Assembly: GCA_945882005.1 (NCBI GenBank)
Contig: CAMCWG010000140.1
Coordinates: forward strand, 1 to 7,592
Length of the DNA stretch: 7,592 nt
Direction: 5' to 3'
DNA from: Bordetella parapertussis
GTDB lineage: Bacteria; Pseudomonadota; Gammaproteobacteria; Burkholderiales; Burkholderiaceae_B
A model generated the notes under the pieces. The model was not told the DNA's origin. It did not search any database and was given only the letters and a program-made list of their open reading frames with translations. Positions 1 to 5,746 of the stretch are shown piece after piece. Positions within the stretch are counted from its first letter, which is position 1; the number at the start of each line of letters is the position of its first letter. The position numbers were made by a program, and so were the translations under genes.

Positions 1-372
1 ACCTGCCGGGGTGTGGGCCCGTCTCAAAAGGGCCCGCACCCGTGCCTCTAGTTCAAATAAATGAAACGGCTTGGTCAAATAGTCGTCCGCACCCAAGTCA
101 AGGCCGGCGACCCGATCGGTAATACTGTCGCGTACGCTGAGCATCAGGACCGGCGTTTCGGAGCGTCGAGCGCGTAGGCGCCGTAAAACTTCTAGGCCAT
201 CGTAAATGGGCATGCCGATATCTAGAATCGCAAGATCATATTCGCCGGAGGATAACGCGTCATCAGCCTGTTGCCCGTCGCGAACGGCATCCACTCGATG
301 CGCGTTTTGTGAAAGCGTCCGAAAAATAGCATCGGCGAGCATTCCATCGTCTTCGGCAAGCAGTATGCGCAC
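1..372 (-). CDS. OmpR/QseB-like two-component response regulator (receiver domain, partial)
   Basis: This is the receiver domain of a DNA-binding response regulator, which takes phosphate from a sensor histidine kinase and then changes transcription. The 124 visible residues cover essentially one complete receiver. The acidic pair follows the first strand (RILLAEDD, D8-D9), the phosphoacceptor is D51 in LDIGMP, the switch residue is S79 in the LSVR stretch, and the conserved lysine is K101 in DDYLTKPF. The LGADDYLTKPF and ELEARVRALLRR segments are typical of OmpR-family members such as QseB, PmrA and TctD. The winged-helix DNA-binding domain and any kinase gene lie beyond base 1. I chose the GTG start at 370-372 because AAGGAG lies 8 bases upstream and the family normally begins with a short basic strand here. 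It is divergent from the flavoenzyme gene at 634, which is a plausible target. Family is secure; the exact regulator is not. Confidence 0.93.
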   Translation of the reverse strand, partial: MRILLAEDDGMLADAIFRTLSQNAHRVDAVRDGQQADDALSSGEYDLAILDIGMPIYDGLEVLRRLRARRSETPVLMLSVRDSITDRVAGLDLGADDYLTKPFHLFELEARVRALLRRAHTPAG

Positions 373-380
373 GCGGGTCG

Positions 381-386
381 CTCCTT
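381..386 (-). promoter_or_regulatory. Ribosome binding site of the response regulator gene
   Basis: On the minus strand AAGGAG is followed after 8 bases by the GTG at 372-370. It supports the GTG start; no in-frame ATG is better placed. Confidence 0.7.
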
Positions 387-459
387 TATTTTCTGTGGGA
401 ATTCGGACAACTATGACTGAAATTTGTTTGTATCGAACGTAGTCCCCAGTCTAACTCGT

Positions 460-514
460 AAGCATAGCGCCATATTGTTTAAGCTTAGCGCCAACAAAAT
501 TTAATTTAACGCTG
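460..514. repeat. 21-bp-phased direct repeats, candidate regulator binding sites
   Basis: AAGCATAGCGCCA (460-472) and AAGCTTAGCGCCA (481-493) are 13-bp direct repeats differing at one base, with a period of exactly 21 bp, or two helical turns. A degenerate third copy at 502-514 keeps the phase and matches 7 of 13 positions; its core TTAACGC at 506-512 aligns with TTAGCGC at 485-491. OmpR-family regulators commonly bind tandem direct repeats on one face of the helix. The array lies in the divergent region between a response regulator gene and a flavoenzyme gene, so an autoregulatory or target operator is likely. That role is inferred from arrangement only. Confidence 0.5.
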
Positions 515-523
515 TAAGGTCAG

Positions 524-559
524 GTGTGTCGGCACACATAGCTAGAGTGAGGCTATAGT
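524..559 (+). promoter_or_regulatory. Candidate promoter/operator of the flavoenzyme gene
   Basis: TATAGT at 554-559 matches the sigma-70 -10 consensus at five of six positions. The expected -35 position 17 bp upstream (531-536) reads GGCACA, which is poor. It falls inside a perfect inverted repeat, GTGTG (524-528) and CACAC (533-537), separated by four bases. A -10 without a -35 overlapped by a palindrome and preceded by phased repeats suggests a regulated promoter. A further inverted repeat, CGTTT-CAAAT-AAACG (562-576), lies just after the predicted start of transcription. Promoter strength and direction are not proven. Confidence 0.3.
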
Positions 560-618
560 TTCGTTTCAAATAAACGAGGTCTAACTCGCGCTGCCCTTAG
601 TGGTTGGGCGCACATTTC

Positions 619-625
619 GGTGGGG
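619..625 (+). promoter_or_regulatory. Ribosome binding site that decides the flavoenzyme start
   Basis: GGTGGGG is followed by 8 bases and then the ATG at 634. It is too close to the ATG at 628 and far from the one at 640. The TTG at 604, which gives the longest frame, has no purine-rich stretch before it. Confidence 0.5.
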
Positions 626-633
626 TAATGTTG

Positions 634-1770
634 ATGGCCATGACCAATCGTGCTGATTTTGTCATTATCGGTGCAGGCATCGCAGGTGCCTCGGCAGCCT
701 ACTGGCTTGCACCGTACGGCAAAGTCGTGATTCTCGAGCGGGAGGTACACCCCGGTTTTCACTCGACTGGACGCTCTGCTGCGCTGTATATGGCGAGCTA
801 TGGCAATGCCCAGGTGCGTGCGCTGACGCTTGCGAGCCGAAAATTCTTTGATGCGCCCCCACAGGGATTTTCTGAGCACTTACTGCTTACCCCTCGAGGT
901 GCATTGATGGTCGCCGAGCCAGGACAGGAGAGGGTGCTCGAGGAGCATTGGACTGTACTGGCACAGATGAAGAGCGGAGCGCGCCGTCTGACTCCTGTAC
1001 AAGCCTGTGAGCTGTCTCCCGCCTTGCGACAGGAGCGAATCGTCGACGCCTTGATTGAGGAAGATGCAGCCGATATGGATGTGAATGCGATTCATCAAGG
1101 CTACTTACGGGGCGTTTCGTCGCAAGGTGGTGAAGTGAGGGTGAACAGTGAAGTAATTGCCCTAGTCCGAGACGGTGAGCAATGGACGATCACAACAAAA
1201 CGAAATGAAATCTGGCAGACGCCAATCGTGATCGATGCTGCAGGCGCCTGGGCGGATGAGGTTGCGCAGCTTGCCGGGGTTGCCAAGGTGGGTTTGCAGC
1301 CTTGTCGTCGTTCCGCTTTACTCTTTAAGCCTGAGGACCTTGGCGATTTTTCAAAGTGGCCGATGACGTACGGTGCATCAGAGAACTGGTATTTCAAACC
1401 GGATGCAGGGCAGGTGTTGGTTTCACCGGCGAATGCTGACCCCGTACCACCGCATGATGTACAACCTGAAGAGTTAGACATTGCTTTAGCAATCGATCGC
1501 ATTGAATCGATCACACGCTTCAAAATAAGACGCCCGAGTCATACGTGGGCCGGGTTGCGTTCGTTTGTTGAGGACCATGGCTTGGTGGGTGGCTTTGATG
1601 AGATCCAACCAGGTTTTTTTTGGATAGCTGCGCAAGGCGGGTATGGTATTCAAACCTCACCCGCGATGGGTGAGGCGTGTGCTGCGCTTGTTCGAGGCAT
1701 GCCTATCCCTTCCTCCATTGCGGATTGGGGGCTAACGAAAGAGATGCTCAGCGCTTCGAGGCTTGGCTGA
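634..1770 (+). CDS. FAD-dependent D-amino-acid dehydrogenase/oxidase, DauA-like
   Basis: A 378-residue flavoprotein of the DAO family that oxidises an amino acid to its imino acid, which hydrolyses to a 2-oxo acid and ammonia. It has no signal peptide and is probably cytoplasmic. The N-terminal FAD fold shows GAGIAG (G13, G15, G18) with E35 for the ribose, followed by HSTGRSAA (43-50). Length and sequence track Pseudomonas D-arginine dehydrogenase DauA (about 375 residues) throughout, including LQPxRRSA, FKPDAG, SPANADPV, TWAGLRSF and AAQGGYGIQTS. Matching DauA numbering from memory, the catalytic and carboxylate-binding residues are kept: Y56 (Y53), R226 (R222), Y253 (Y249) and R309 (R305). 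The substrate side-chain residues are not: E87 is A90, T50 is M53 and H48 is L51. A substrate other than D-arginine, perhaps a neutral D-amino acid, is therefore likely. The start is set by the ribosome binding site at 619-625. Family is secure; substrate unknown. Confidence 0.9.
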   Translation: MAMTNRADFVIIGAGIAGASAAYWLAPYGKVVILEREVHPGFHSTGRSAALYMASYGNAQVRALTLASRKFFDAPPQGFSEHLLLTPRGALMVAEPGQERVLEEHWTVLAQMKSGARRLTPVQACELSPALRQERIVDALIEEDAADMDVNAIHQGYLRGVSSQGGEVRVNSEVIALVRDGEQWTITTKRNEIWQTPIVIDAAGAWADEVAQLAGVAKVGLQPCRRSALLFKPEDLGDFSKWPMTYGASENWYFKPDAGQVLVSPANADPVPPHDVQPEELDIALAIDRIESITRFKIRRPSHTWAGLRSFVEDHGLVGGFDEIQPGFFWIAAQGGYGIQTSPAMGEACAALVRGMPIPSSIADWGLTKEMLSASRLG

Positions 1771-2544
1771 TTAGGACCGCTTGGAACGCCATAGGTCCAT
1801 CAAGTCTTTGAAGATGGGCGGCAATGAAATCAAAATTAAAAATCCTGCCAGCGGCACGGTGGTGACGTAGCCGAAACTTTTGAAAGAAATGGCACCTACG
1901 ATGCCACCGATCAAGAAAAGCGAAAAAATGATGACATGGATTTTTAGTTTTTCGCGATCGGCGACGACTCGTTTTTGCGGCATCGAGGAATGATCTCTGT
2001 TCCAGTACAGCAGCCTCCCGAGTTCAATCCCAATATCGGTCACGATTCCTGTCATGTGCGTCGTACGGATTTCCGCTTTTGAAATCTTGGTCATGATGGC
2101 ATTTTGTAATCCCATCACAAAACACAACACCAAGATAGTGGTTGGTACAAAAACCTCGACCAATATATTGAGTGAGTAGCCGAGCACGCCAAACAAAAGC
2201 AGTAAAACAGCCTCGAGACATAAGGAAAGCGCAAATTCGCTATGCAGATGTTTACGCCTTGCCCAGTTAATCAAGATTGCTGTCACGGCTGCGCCAGAAA
2301 TAAAGCTGATTAGAAATGCGATACCGGCAAGAACAATACCTATTTCGCTGATGACGAGATCATCAGCAATACCCGAAATAATGCCGGTCATATGGGAGGT
2401 GTAGCGTTGCCCAGCAAGAAAGCCGCCTGCGTTCACAGCACCCGCAACAAACGCCAGAATCCCTCCAAGGGCCCAGTTATTTTGTTTGTTGCGAATCCGG
2501 TCGGTTAGGGTGACGGAAATGGTGGCGAATTGGCGCAGACTCAA
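1771..2544 (-). CDS. DUF1275/YoaK-family integral membrane protein
   Basis: A 257-residue inner-membrane protein of the DUF1275 (YoaK) family, whose biochemical role is unknown. About six hydrophobic segments are visible, at roughly residues 25-45, 68-90, 105-127, 131-150, 204-221 and 225-243. The family signature appears twice: SHMTGI at 50-55 after FVAGAVNAGGF, and THMTGI at 162-167 after GLQNAIMTKISKAEIR, which suggests an internal duplication. A charged loop near 182-203 links the two halves and the tail is basic. The TTG at 2544 is the furthest possible start because a TGA lies in frame two codons upstream; no ATG precedes the first membrane segment and the ribosome binding site is weak, so the start is uncertain. 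Its stop (1771-1773) touches the stop of the convergent flavoenzyme gene. It has no same-strand partner within the window. Confidence 0.9.
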   Translation of the reverse strand: MSLRQFATISVTLTDRIRNKQNNWALGGILAFVAGAVNAGGFLAGQRYTSHMTGIISGIADDLVISEIGIVLAGIAFLISFISGAAVTAILINWARRKHLHSEFALSLCLEAVLLLLFGVLGYSLNILVEVFVPTTILVLCFVMGLQNAIMTKISKAEIRTTHMTGIVTDIGIELGRLLYWNRDHSSMPQKRVVADREKLKIHVIIFSLFLIGGIVGAISFKSFGYVTTVPLAGFLILISLPPIFKDLMDLWRSKRS

Positions 2545-2674
2545 ATCGGTTCAACTTGTCTTTTTGTGGTTGGTGAGACTCGGTCGGCTCAGTCGTTGGA
2601 ATCAAACCTCGAGATGGGACCAGACCCTGTCAAGGTATGCCCACCACATTCAATTGTATGGAAAATCTATTGGT

Positions 2675-2723
2675 TTGTACCGTGAAACAAATTCTTTGTA
2701 TACGCGCGACCAAGACATACTAA
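2675..2723 (+). promoter_or_regulatory. Candidate promoter of the binding protein-permease operon
   Basis: Two weak overlapping sigma-70-like arrangements are present: TTGTAC (2675-2680) and TATACG (2699-2704) with an 18-bp spacer, and TTGTAT (2696-2701) and TACTAA (2718-2723) with a 16-bp spacer. Either gives a leader of about 50-70 bases. The rest of the gap at 2545-2780 holds no convincing gene. On the minus strand a perfect TTGACA at about 2614-2619 lacks a matching -10. Confidence 0.25.
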
Positions 2724-2780
2724 ACTTCAGTTACAACTAGTCCGATTGAACCAACCGTCTACTAATGGGTTGAATTGAAA

Positions 2781-3761
2781 ATGAAAAAATCAAATACTAG
2801 GCACTTCATTTCTTGTTTACTAGGTCTGACAGGTCTAATGCTATCTGGGAGTTTGCTCGCGGCATACCCCGAGAAGCCTATCACGCTCGTTGTCCCTTAC
2901 CCCCCGGGTGGCGCGACGGATACAGTCGCAAGGAAGATCCAAGAGTCAATGTCCAAAGCTTTAGGCCAGCCTGTGCTGGTTGAAAACAAGGCAGGTGCCG
3001 GTACGGCAATCGGTGCCGCAGCGGTTGCAAAAAGTGCACCGGATGGGTACACCCTTTTGATTTCGTCAAACACGACCTTTACTGTAAATCCTGCACTTAA
3101 AAGCAAACTACCATTCGATCCAGTGAAAGATTTCGAAGGAATTGGCGTTATCGGGACCTCCCCGTTGGTGCTCATTGCTAACCCAATGGTGCCAGCAAAT
3201 AAACTGTCCGAGTTGATTGCGATAGCCAAGAAGGATCCGGGCAAATTGTCATTTGGGTCGTTTGGTAATGGCACGACGGCTCATATCGCAGGTGAAATGC
3301 TGAATGTCATGGCTGGTGTGAACATCGTCCATGTCCCGTATAAAGGTAGCGCTCCGGCGATGACGGATCTGATCGGTGGGCAAATTCCTTTAACGTTTGA
3401 CACGAATGTGGCATCAATGCCCATGATTGCGGCTGGAAAAGTTAAAGCCATCGCAGTGACTTCCTTGCAACGCTATCCCCAACTGCCCAACGTACCAACA
3501 ATTGCAGAGTCTGGCTATCCAGGCTTTGAAATGGTTCCTTGGATTGTGGTGGTCGCCCCAAAGGGCTTACCCCCCGATGTTCAAAGAAAGCTATCTGCAG
3601 CGCTTGAAGACACGCTCAAAAATAAGGACATCAACGCTGAACTTGTGAAAACAGGTGTTCAAGTGCAATTTGAGCCCGGGTCAGCTTACGCCACCCGCGT
3701 TGCGAAAGAGCTGCCTCTTCTGAAAGAGTATGTTAAGAAAGCCAAGATCCCCGTCGAGTAA
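2781..3761 (+). CDS. Bug/TctC-family periplasmic tripartite tricarboxylate-type solute-binding protein
   Basis: A 326-residue periplasmic binding protein of the Bug (TctC) family, which captures small, usually carboxylated ligands. Residues 1 to about 27 form a Sec signal peptide: a basic start MKKSNTR, a hydrophobic core, and a likely cut in SLLAAYPEKP after A27 or A28. Family landmarks run in order: VVPYPPGGATD (37-47), the first ligand loop; PVLVENKAGAGT (64-75); DGYTLL (88-93); GSFGNGTTAH (159-168), the second ligand loop; HVPYKGSAPAM (184-194); AAGKVKAIAVTS (217-228); and NVPTIAESGYPGFE (237-250). Length is normal for the family. I prefer the ATG at 2781 to the in-frame TTG at 2775, though neither has a strong ribosome binding site. 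No TctA or TctB membrane gene is nearby; a purine permease gene follows after 27 bases. The ligand cannot be read from sequence. Confidence 0.95.
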   Translation: MKKSNTRHFISCLLGLTGLMLSGSLLAAYPEKPITLVVPYPPGGATDTVARKIQESMSKALGQPVLVENKAGAGTAIGAAAVAKSAPDGYTLLISSNTTFTVNPALKSKLPFDPVKDFEGIGVIGTSPLVLIANPMVPANKLSELIAIAKKDPGKLSFGSFGNGTTAHIAGEMLNVMAGVNIVHVPYKGSAPAMTDLIGGQIPLTFDTNVASMPMIAAGKVKAIAVTSLQRYPQLPNVPTIAESGYPGFEMVPWIVVVAPKGLPPDVQRKLSAALEDTLKNKDINAELVKTGVQVQFEPGSAYATRVAKELPLLKEYVKKAKIPVE

Positions 3762-3775
3762 AAAATTAAATCATC

Positions 3776-3782
3776 AAAGGAG
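3776..3782 (+). promoter_or_regulatory. Ribosome binding site of the purine permease gene
   Basis: AAAGGAG, 6 bases before the ATG at 3789, lies in the 27-base gap after the binding protein stop. The strong site and short gap with no hairpin support co-transcription of the two genes. Confidence 0.8.
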
Positions 3783-3788
3783 TCGCTC

Positions 3789-5075
3789 ATGCTTGAAAAG
3801 TTTTTTCATTTGCGCGCACAGCAAACCGACGTACGGACAGAGCTAGTCGCAGGACTGACTACGTTCCTGACGATGTCTTACATCTTGTTTGTTAATCCAG
3901 CAATCTTGTCTTCGACGGGAATGGATAAGGGAGCGGTATTTGTCGCCACCTGTTTGGCTGCTGCATTAGGCAGTTTGTTGATGGCGTTTGTTGCAAACTG
4001 GCCTGTGGGCATGGCTCCGGGGATGGGCCTCAATGCTTTCTTTGCATTTGCGGTCGTGGGTGGAATGGGCTTTAGTTGGCAGCAGGCGCTGGGTGCAGTG
4101 TTTATCTCCGGTCTGATATTTCTAGTACTAACGATAACGGGCATCCGTGCATGGCTGATTGCAGGTATCCCGAGCGCTTTGCGTAGCGCCATCGTGGCCG
4201 GCATCGGTTTGTTTCTTGCGATTATTGCCTTGAGTGGAGCGGGTATTGTCGTCGCCCATCAGGCAACCAAAATTACTTTGGGTAGTCTGCACGAGCCTTC
4301 TGTCTTGTACGCGATTTTTGGCTTTTTTGTTATCGCAGCACTCGATGCCCTGCGGGTGCGCGGTGCAATCCTGATTGGCATATTGGCTGTGACTGTACTT
4401 TCAACCTTGAATGGGCACAACGAATTTGCCGGATTTTTTGCGGTGCCGCCCAGCTTGTCGCCGACCTTTTTGCAAATGGACATTGCGGGTGCTCTGCAGG
4501 CCGGTTTAATTAGCGTGATTATGGTTTTTGTACTGGTTGAGGTGTTCGACGCAACGGGAACCTTGATCGGTGTTGCAAAGCGCGCAGGCCTTGTCACCGA
4601 TGAGAAAAAGGGCAATCTCGGGCGTGCCTTATTTGCCGACAGCACGGCTATTGTGGCGGGCGCTGCGCTGGGAACCAGCAGTACTACAGCCTATATTGAA
4701 AGTGCGGCGGGCGTACAAGCTGGTGGACGCACTGGCCTTACCGCACTCGTTATTGGAATGTTGTTTTTGGCGGCCTTGTTTATTTCTCCGCTTGCTGGCT
4801 CAGTGCCTGCTTACGCAACAGCGCCCGCACTTTTATATGTCGCTGGTTTAATGATGCGCGAGTTTAAGGAAATTAACTGGGACGATATTACCGATGCCGT
4901 CCCTGCCGCCATGACTGCACTCATCATGCCGTTTACGTATTCAATCGCTAACGGCTTGGCATTTGGTTTTATTAGCTACGTCGTGTTAAAGACAATGACC
5001 GGTAAGGTCCGTAGCCTGCACCCAGCAACCTGGTTGGTTGCCATATTATTTCTAATCAAGTTCGCATATTTCTGA
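3789..5075 (+). CDS. AzgA/PbuG-type (NCS2) guanine/hypoxanthine-adenine permease
   Basis: A 428-residue inner-membrane nucleobase transporter of the AzgA-like branch of the NCS2 group, close in type to E. coli AdeP/GhxP and Bacillus PbuG. These import adenine, guanine or hypoxanthine with protons. Visible landmarks are the N-terminal ELVAGLTTFLTMSYILFVNP (18-37), GMAPGMGLNAFFAF (74-87) in an early half-helix, EVFDATGTLIG (251-261) with the acidic E251 and D254 expected near the substrate, and GTSSTTAYIESAAGVQAGGR (295-314) in the second half-helix region. Many hydrophobic segments fit the 14-helix fold and the length is typical. It sits 27 bp after a Bug binding protein gene and ends before a strong terminator, so the two probably form one transcript. 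Which purine is carried cannot be decided; other nucleobase-like heterocycles are possible. Confidence 0.93.
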   Translation: MLEKFFHLRAQQTDVRTELVAGLTTFLTMSYILFVNPAILSSTGMDKGAVFVATCLAAALGSLLMAFVANWPVGMAPGMGLNAFFAFAVVGGMGFSWQQALGAVFISGLIFLVLTITGIRAWLIAGIPSALRSAIVAGIGLFLAIIALSGAGIVVAHQATKITLGSLHEPSVLYAIFGFFVIAALDALRVRGAILIGILAVTVLSTLNGHNEFAGFFAVPPSLSPTFLQMDIAGALQAGLISVIMVFVLVEVFDATGTLIGVAKRAGLVTDEKKGNLGRALFADSTAIVAGAALGTSSTTAYIESAAGVQAGGRTGLTALVIGMLFLAALFISPLAGSVPAYATAPALLYVAGLMMREFKEINWDDITDAVPAAMTALIMPFTYSIANGLAFGFISYVVLKTMTGKVRSLHPATWLVAILFLIKFAYF

Positions 5076-5087
5076 AACTAGGAGTGC

Positions 5088-5124
5088 ATCCTCGCTATTA
5101 TTTTTTGATAGCGAGGATTTCTTT
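5088..5124 (+). terminator. Rho-independent terminator after the permease gene
   Basis: ATCCTCGCTAT (5088-5098) and ATAGCGAGGAT (5108-5118) form a perfect 11-bp stem around a 9-base T-rich loop, followed by TTTCTTT. It starts 12 bases after the permease stop and lies before the convergent acetyltransferase gene. The U tract is short and interrupted but suits the plus strand; the minus strand has no T run after the stem. Confidence 0.75.
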
Positions 5125-5150
5125 GCGGGCATAAGAGGTTAGGTGATTTG

Positions 5151-5570
5151 TTATTCATCAGAAATAAGCCGTTTACCTAAACTAATCACCTCGTCATTCT
5201 TGTAGCCGAGCGATTCGTAAAATGCCAGGGTGCTGACATTTGTGCTTCGAATTTGAAGGTTGATTTTGGGGCAACCAGCGGCGCAAAGTAGTTGTTCGCC
5301 ATGTTGCATCAACTGTGTTGCATAGCCTTTGCGTTGATGCGAAGGATTGACGGCAAGGTAGTTCACCCAGCCCCTGTGCCCCTCGTAACCGAACATTGCG
5401 CTGGCGATAACCAGGCCGTCTTCTTCTCCGACCAGAAATAAGTCTGGATCGACTTCCAACTTGCGAGCGATATCTAGACTAGGATTGTTCCAGGACCGGG
5501 TAAGAGCGCAGGTCTGCCACAGCGCAAGGACGGCTGACTCGTCATGTGGCTTGAAGGGTCTGATCAACAC
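5151..5570 (-). CDS. ypeA: GNAT-family N-acetyltransferase, YpeA type
   Basis: A 139-residue acetyltransferase of the GNAT superfamily that transfers an acetyl group from acetyl-CoA to an unidentified amine. It closely follows E. coli YpeA along its whole length: the opening IRPF, the RSWNNPSLDIARK stretch (25-37) where YpeA has RPWNDPEMDIERK, the GYEGHRG turn (61-67), and the closing SLGKRLISDE. The acetyl-CoA pyrophosphate loop is QRKGYA (79-84) after YLAVNPSH, and Y118 in AFYESLGY is the usual general-acid tyrosine. The start is GTG at 5568-5570: GGGAG lies 10 bases upstream and the N-terminus then aligns with YpeA without extension. It is a single-gene unit, convergent with the permease gene and divergent from the amidohydrolase gene. 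The physiological substrate of YpeA proteins is not known to me. Confidence 0.92.
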   Translation of the reverse strand: MLIRPFKPHDESAVLALWQTCALTRSWNNPSLDIARKLEVDPDLFLVGEEDGLVIASAMFGYEGHRGWVNYLAVNPSHQRKGYATQLMQHGEQLLCAAGCPKINLQIRSTNVSTLAFYESLGYKNDEVISLGKRLISDE

Positions 5571-5580
5571 GAATGCACAT

Positions 5581-5585
5581 CTCCC
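5581..5585 (-). promoter_or_regulatory. Ribosome binding site of the acetyltransferase gene
   Basis: GGGAG on the minus strand, 10 bases before the GTG start. The spacing is slightly long, but no other start in the frame is better placed. Confidence 0.45.
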
Positions 5586-5619
5586 AAAACTTGTACGAGT
5601 CGATTTATTACAGAAAAGG

Positions 5620-5648
5620 TTAAAACGCCTGTCCTTCCATCATATACT
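5620..5648 (+). promoter_or_regulatory. Candidate sigma-70 promoter of the amidohydrolase gene
   Basis: TTAAAA (5620-5625) and TATACT (5643-5648) are separated by 17 bp and match the -35 and -10 consensus at four and five of six positions. Transcription would begin near 5655, giving a leader of about 90 bases. On the minus strand TATGAT (complement of 5639-5644) overlaps this -10 and could serve the divergent acetyltransferase gene, but its -35 is poor. Confidence 0.45.
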
Positions 5649-5652
5649 TCGC

Positions 5653-5707
5653 CAAGACACTCACCTAAAGATTCGTTACCAATTGCTTTAGTTTGTCTTG
5701 AACTAAA
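5653..5707 (+). promoter_or_regulatory. Alternative hairpins in the amidohydrolase leader
   Basis: Two nested pairings define one fold: CAAGACA (5653-5659) with TGTCTTG (5694-5700), and inside it CTAAAG (5665-5670) with CTTTAG (5686-5691). A competing hairpin pairs TTTAGTT (5687-5693) with AACTAAA (5701-5707) around a 7-base loop. The two folds share bases 5687-5700 and cannot coexist. There is no U run after either stem, so if functional this would act by another route than intrinsic termination, or 5687-5707 may instead be a protein operator. No known riboswitch class is recognised. Confidence 0.35.
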
Positions 5708-5736
5708 CGCCCATGTCCCATGTTTCCAGTAATGCC

Positions 5737-5741
5737 TGAGG
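5737..5741 (+). promoter_or_regulatory. Ribosome binding site that decides the amidohydrolase start
   Basis: TGAGG stands 5 bases before the ATG at 5747. The in-frame ATGs at 5720 and 5732 lack such a site, and starting at 5747 places a clean signal peptide at the N-terminus. Confidence 0.55.
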
Positions 5742-5746
5742 CCACC

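Noticed and set aside
206..442. Plus-strand open frame of 78 codons
   Set aside because: It lies opposite the response regulator gene, has no family features and no convincing ribosome binding site; it is a shadow.
604..633. TTG at 604 as start of the flavoenzyme
   Set aside because: It adds ten residues not expected in the family and has no ribosome binding site; the ATG at 634 follows GGTGGGG at good spacing.
2614..2619. Perfect TTGACA on the minus strand as promoter of the DUF1275 gene
   Set aside because: No acceptable -10 hexamer is found 16-18 bp downstream, so the match is probably chance.
2486..2740. Plus-strand open frame of 84 codons before the binding protein gene
   Set aside because: It overlaps the 5' end of the DUF1275 gene and the promoter region, has low-complexity composition rich in R, S and Y, and shows no recognisable motif.
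4259..4645. Minus-strand open frame of 128 codons within the permease gene
   Set aside because: It is antisense to conserved transporter motifs and its composition is a mirror of the membrane protein codons.
5720..5746. ATG at 5720 as start of the amidohydrolase
   Set aside because: It puts nine extra residues, including two prolines and a glutamate, before a normal signal peptide and lacks a ribosome binding site.
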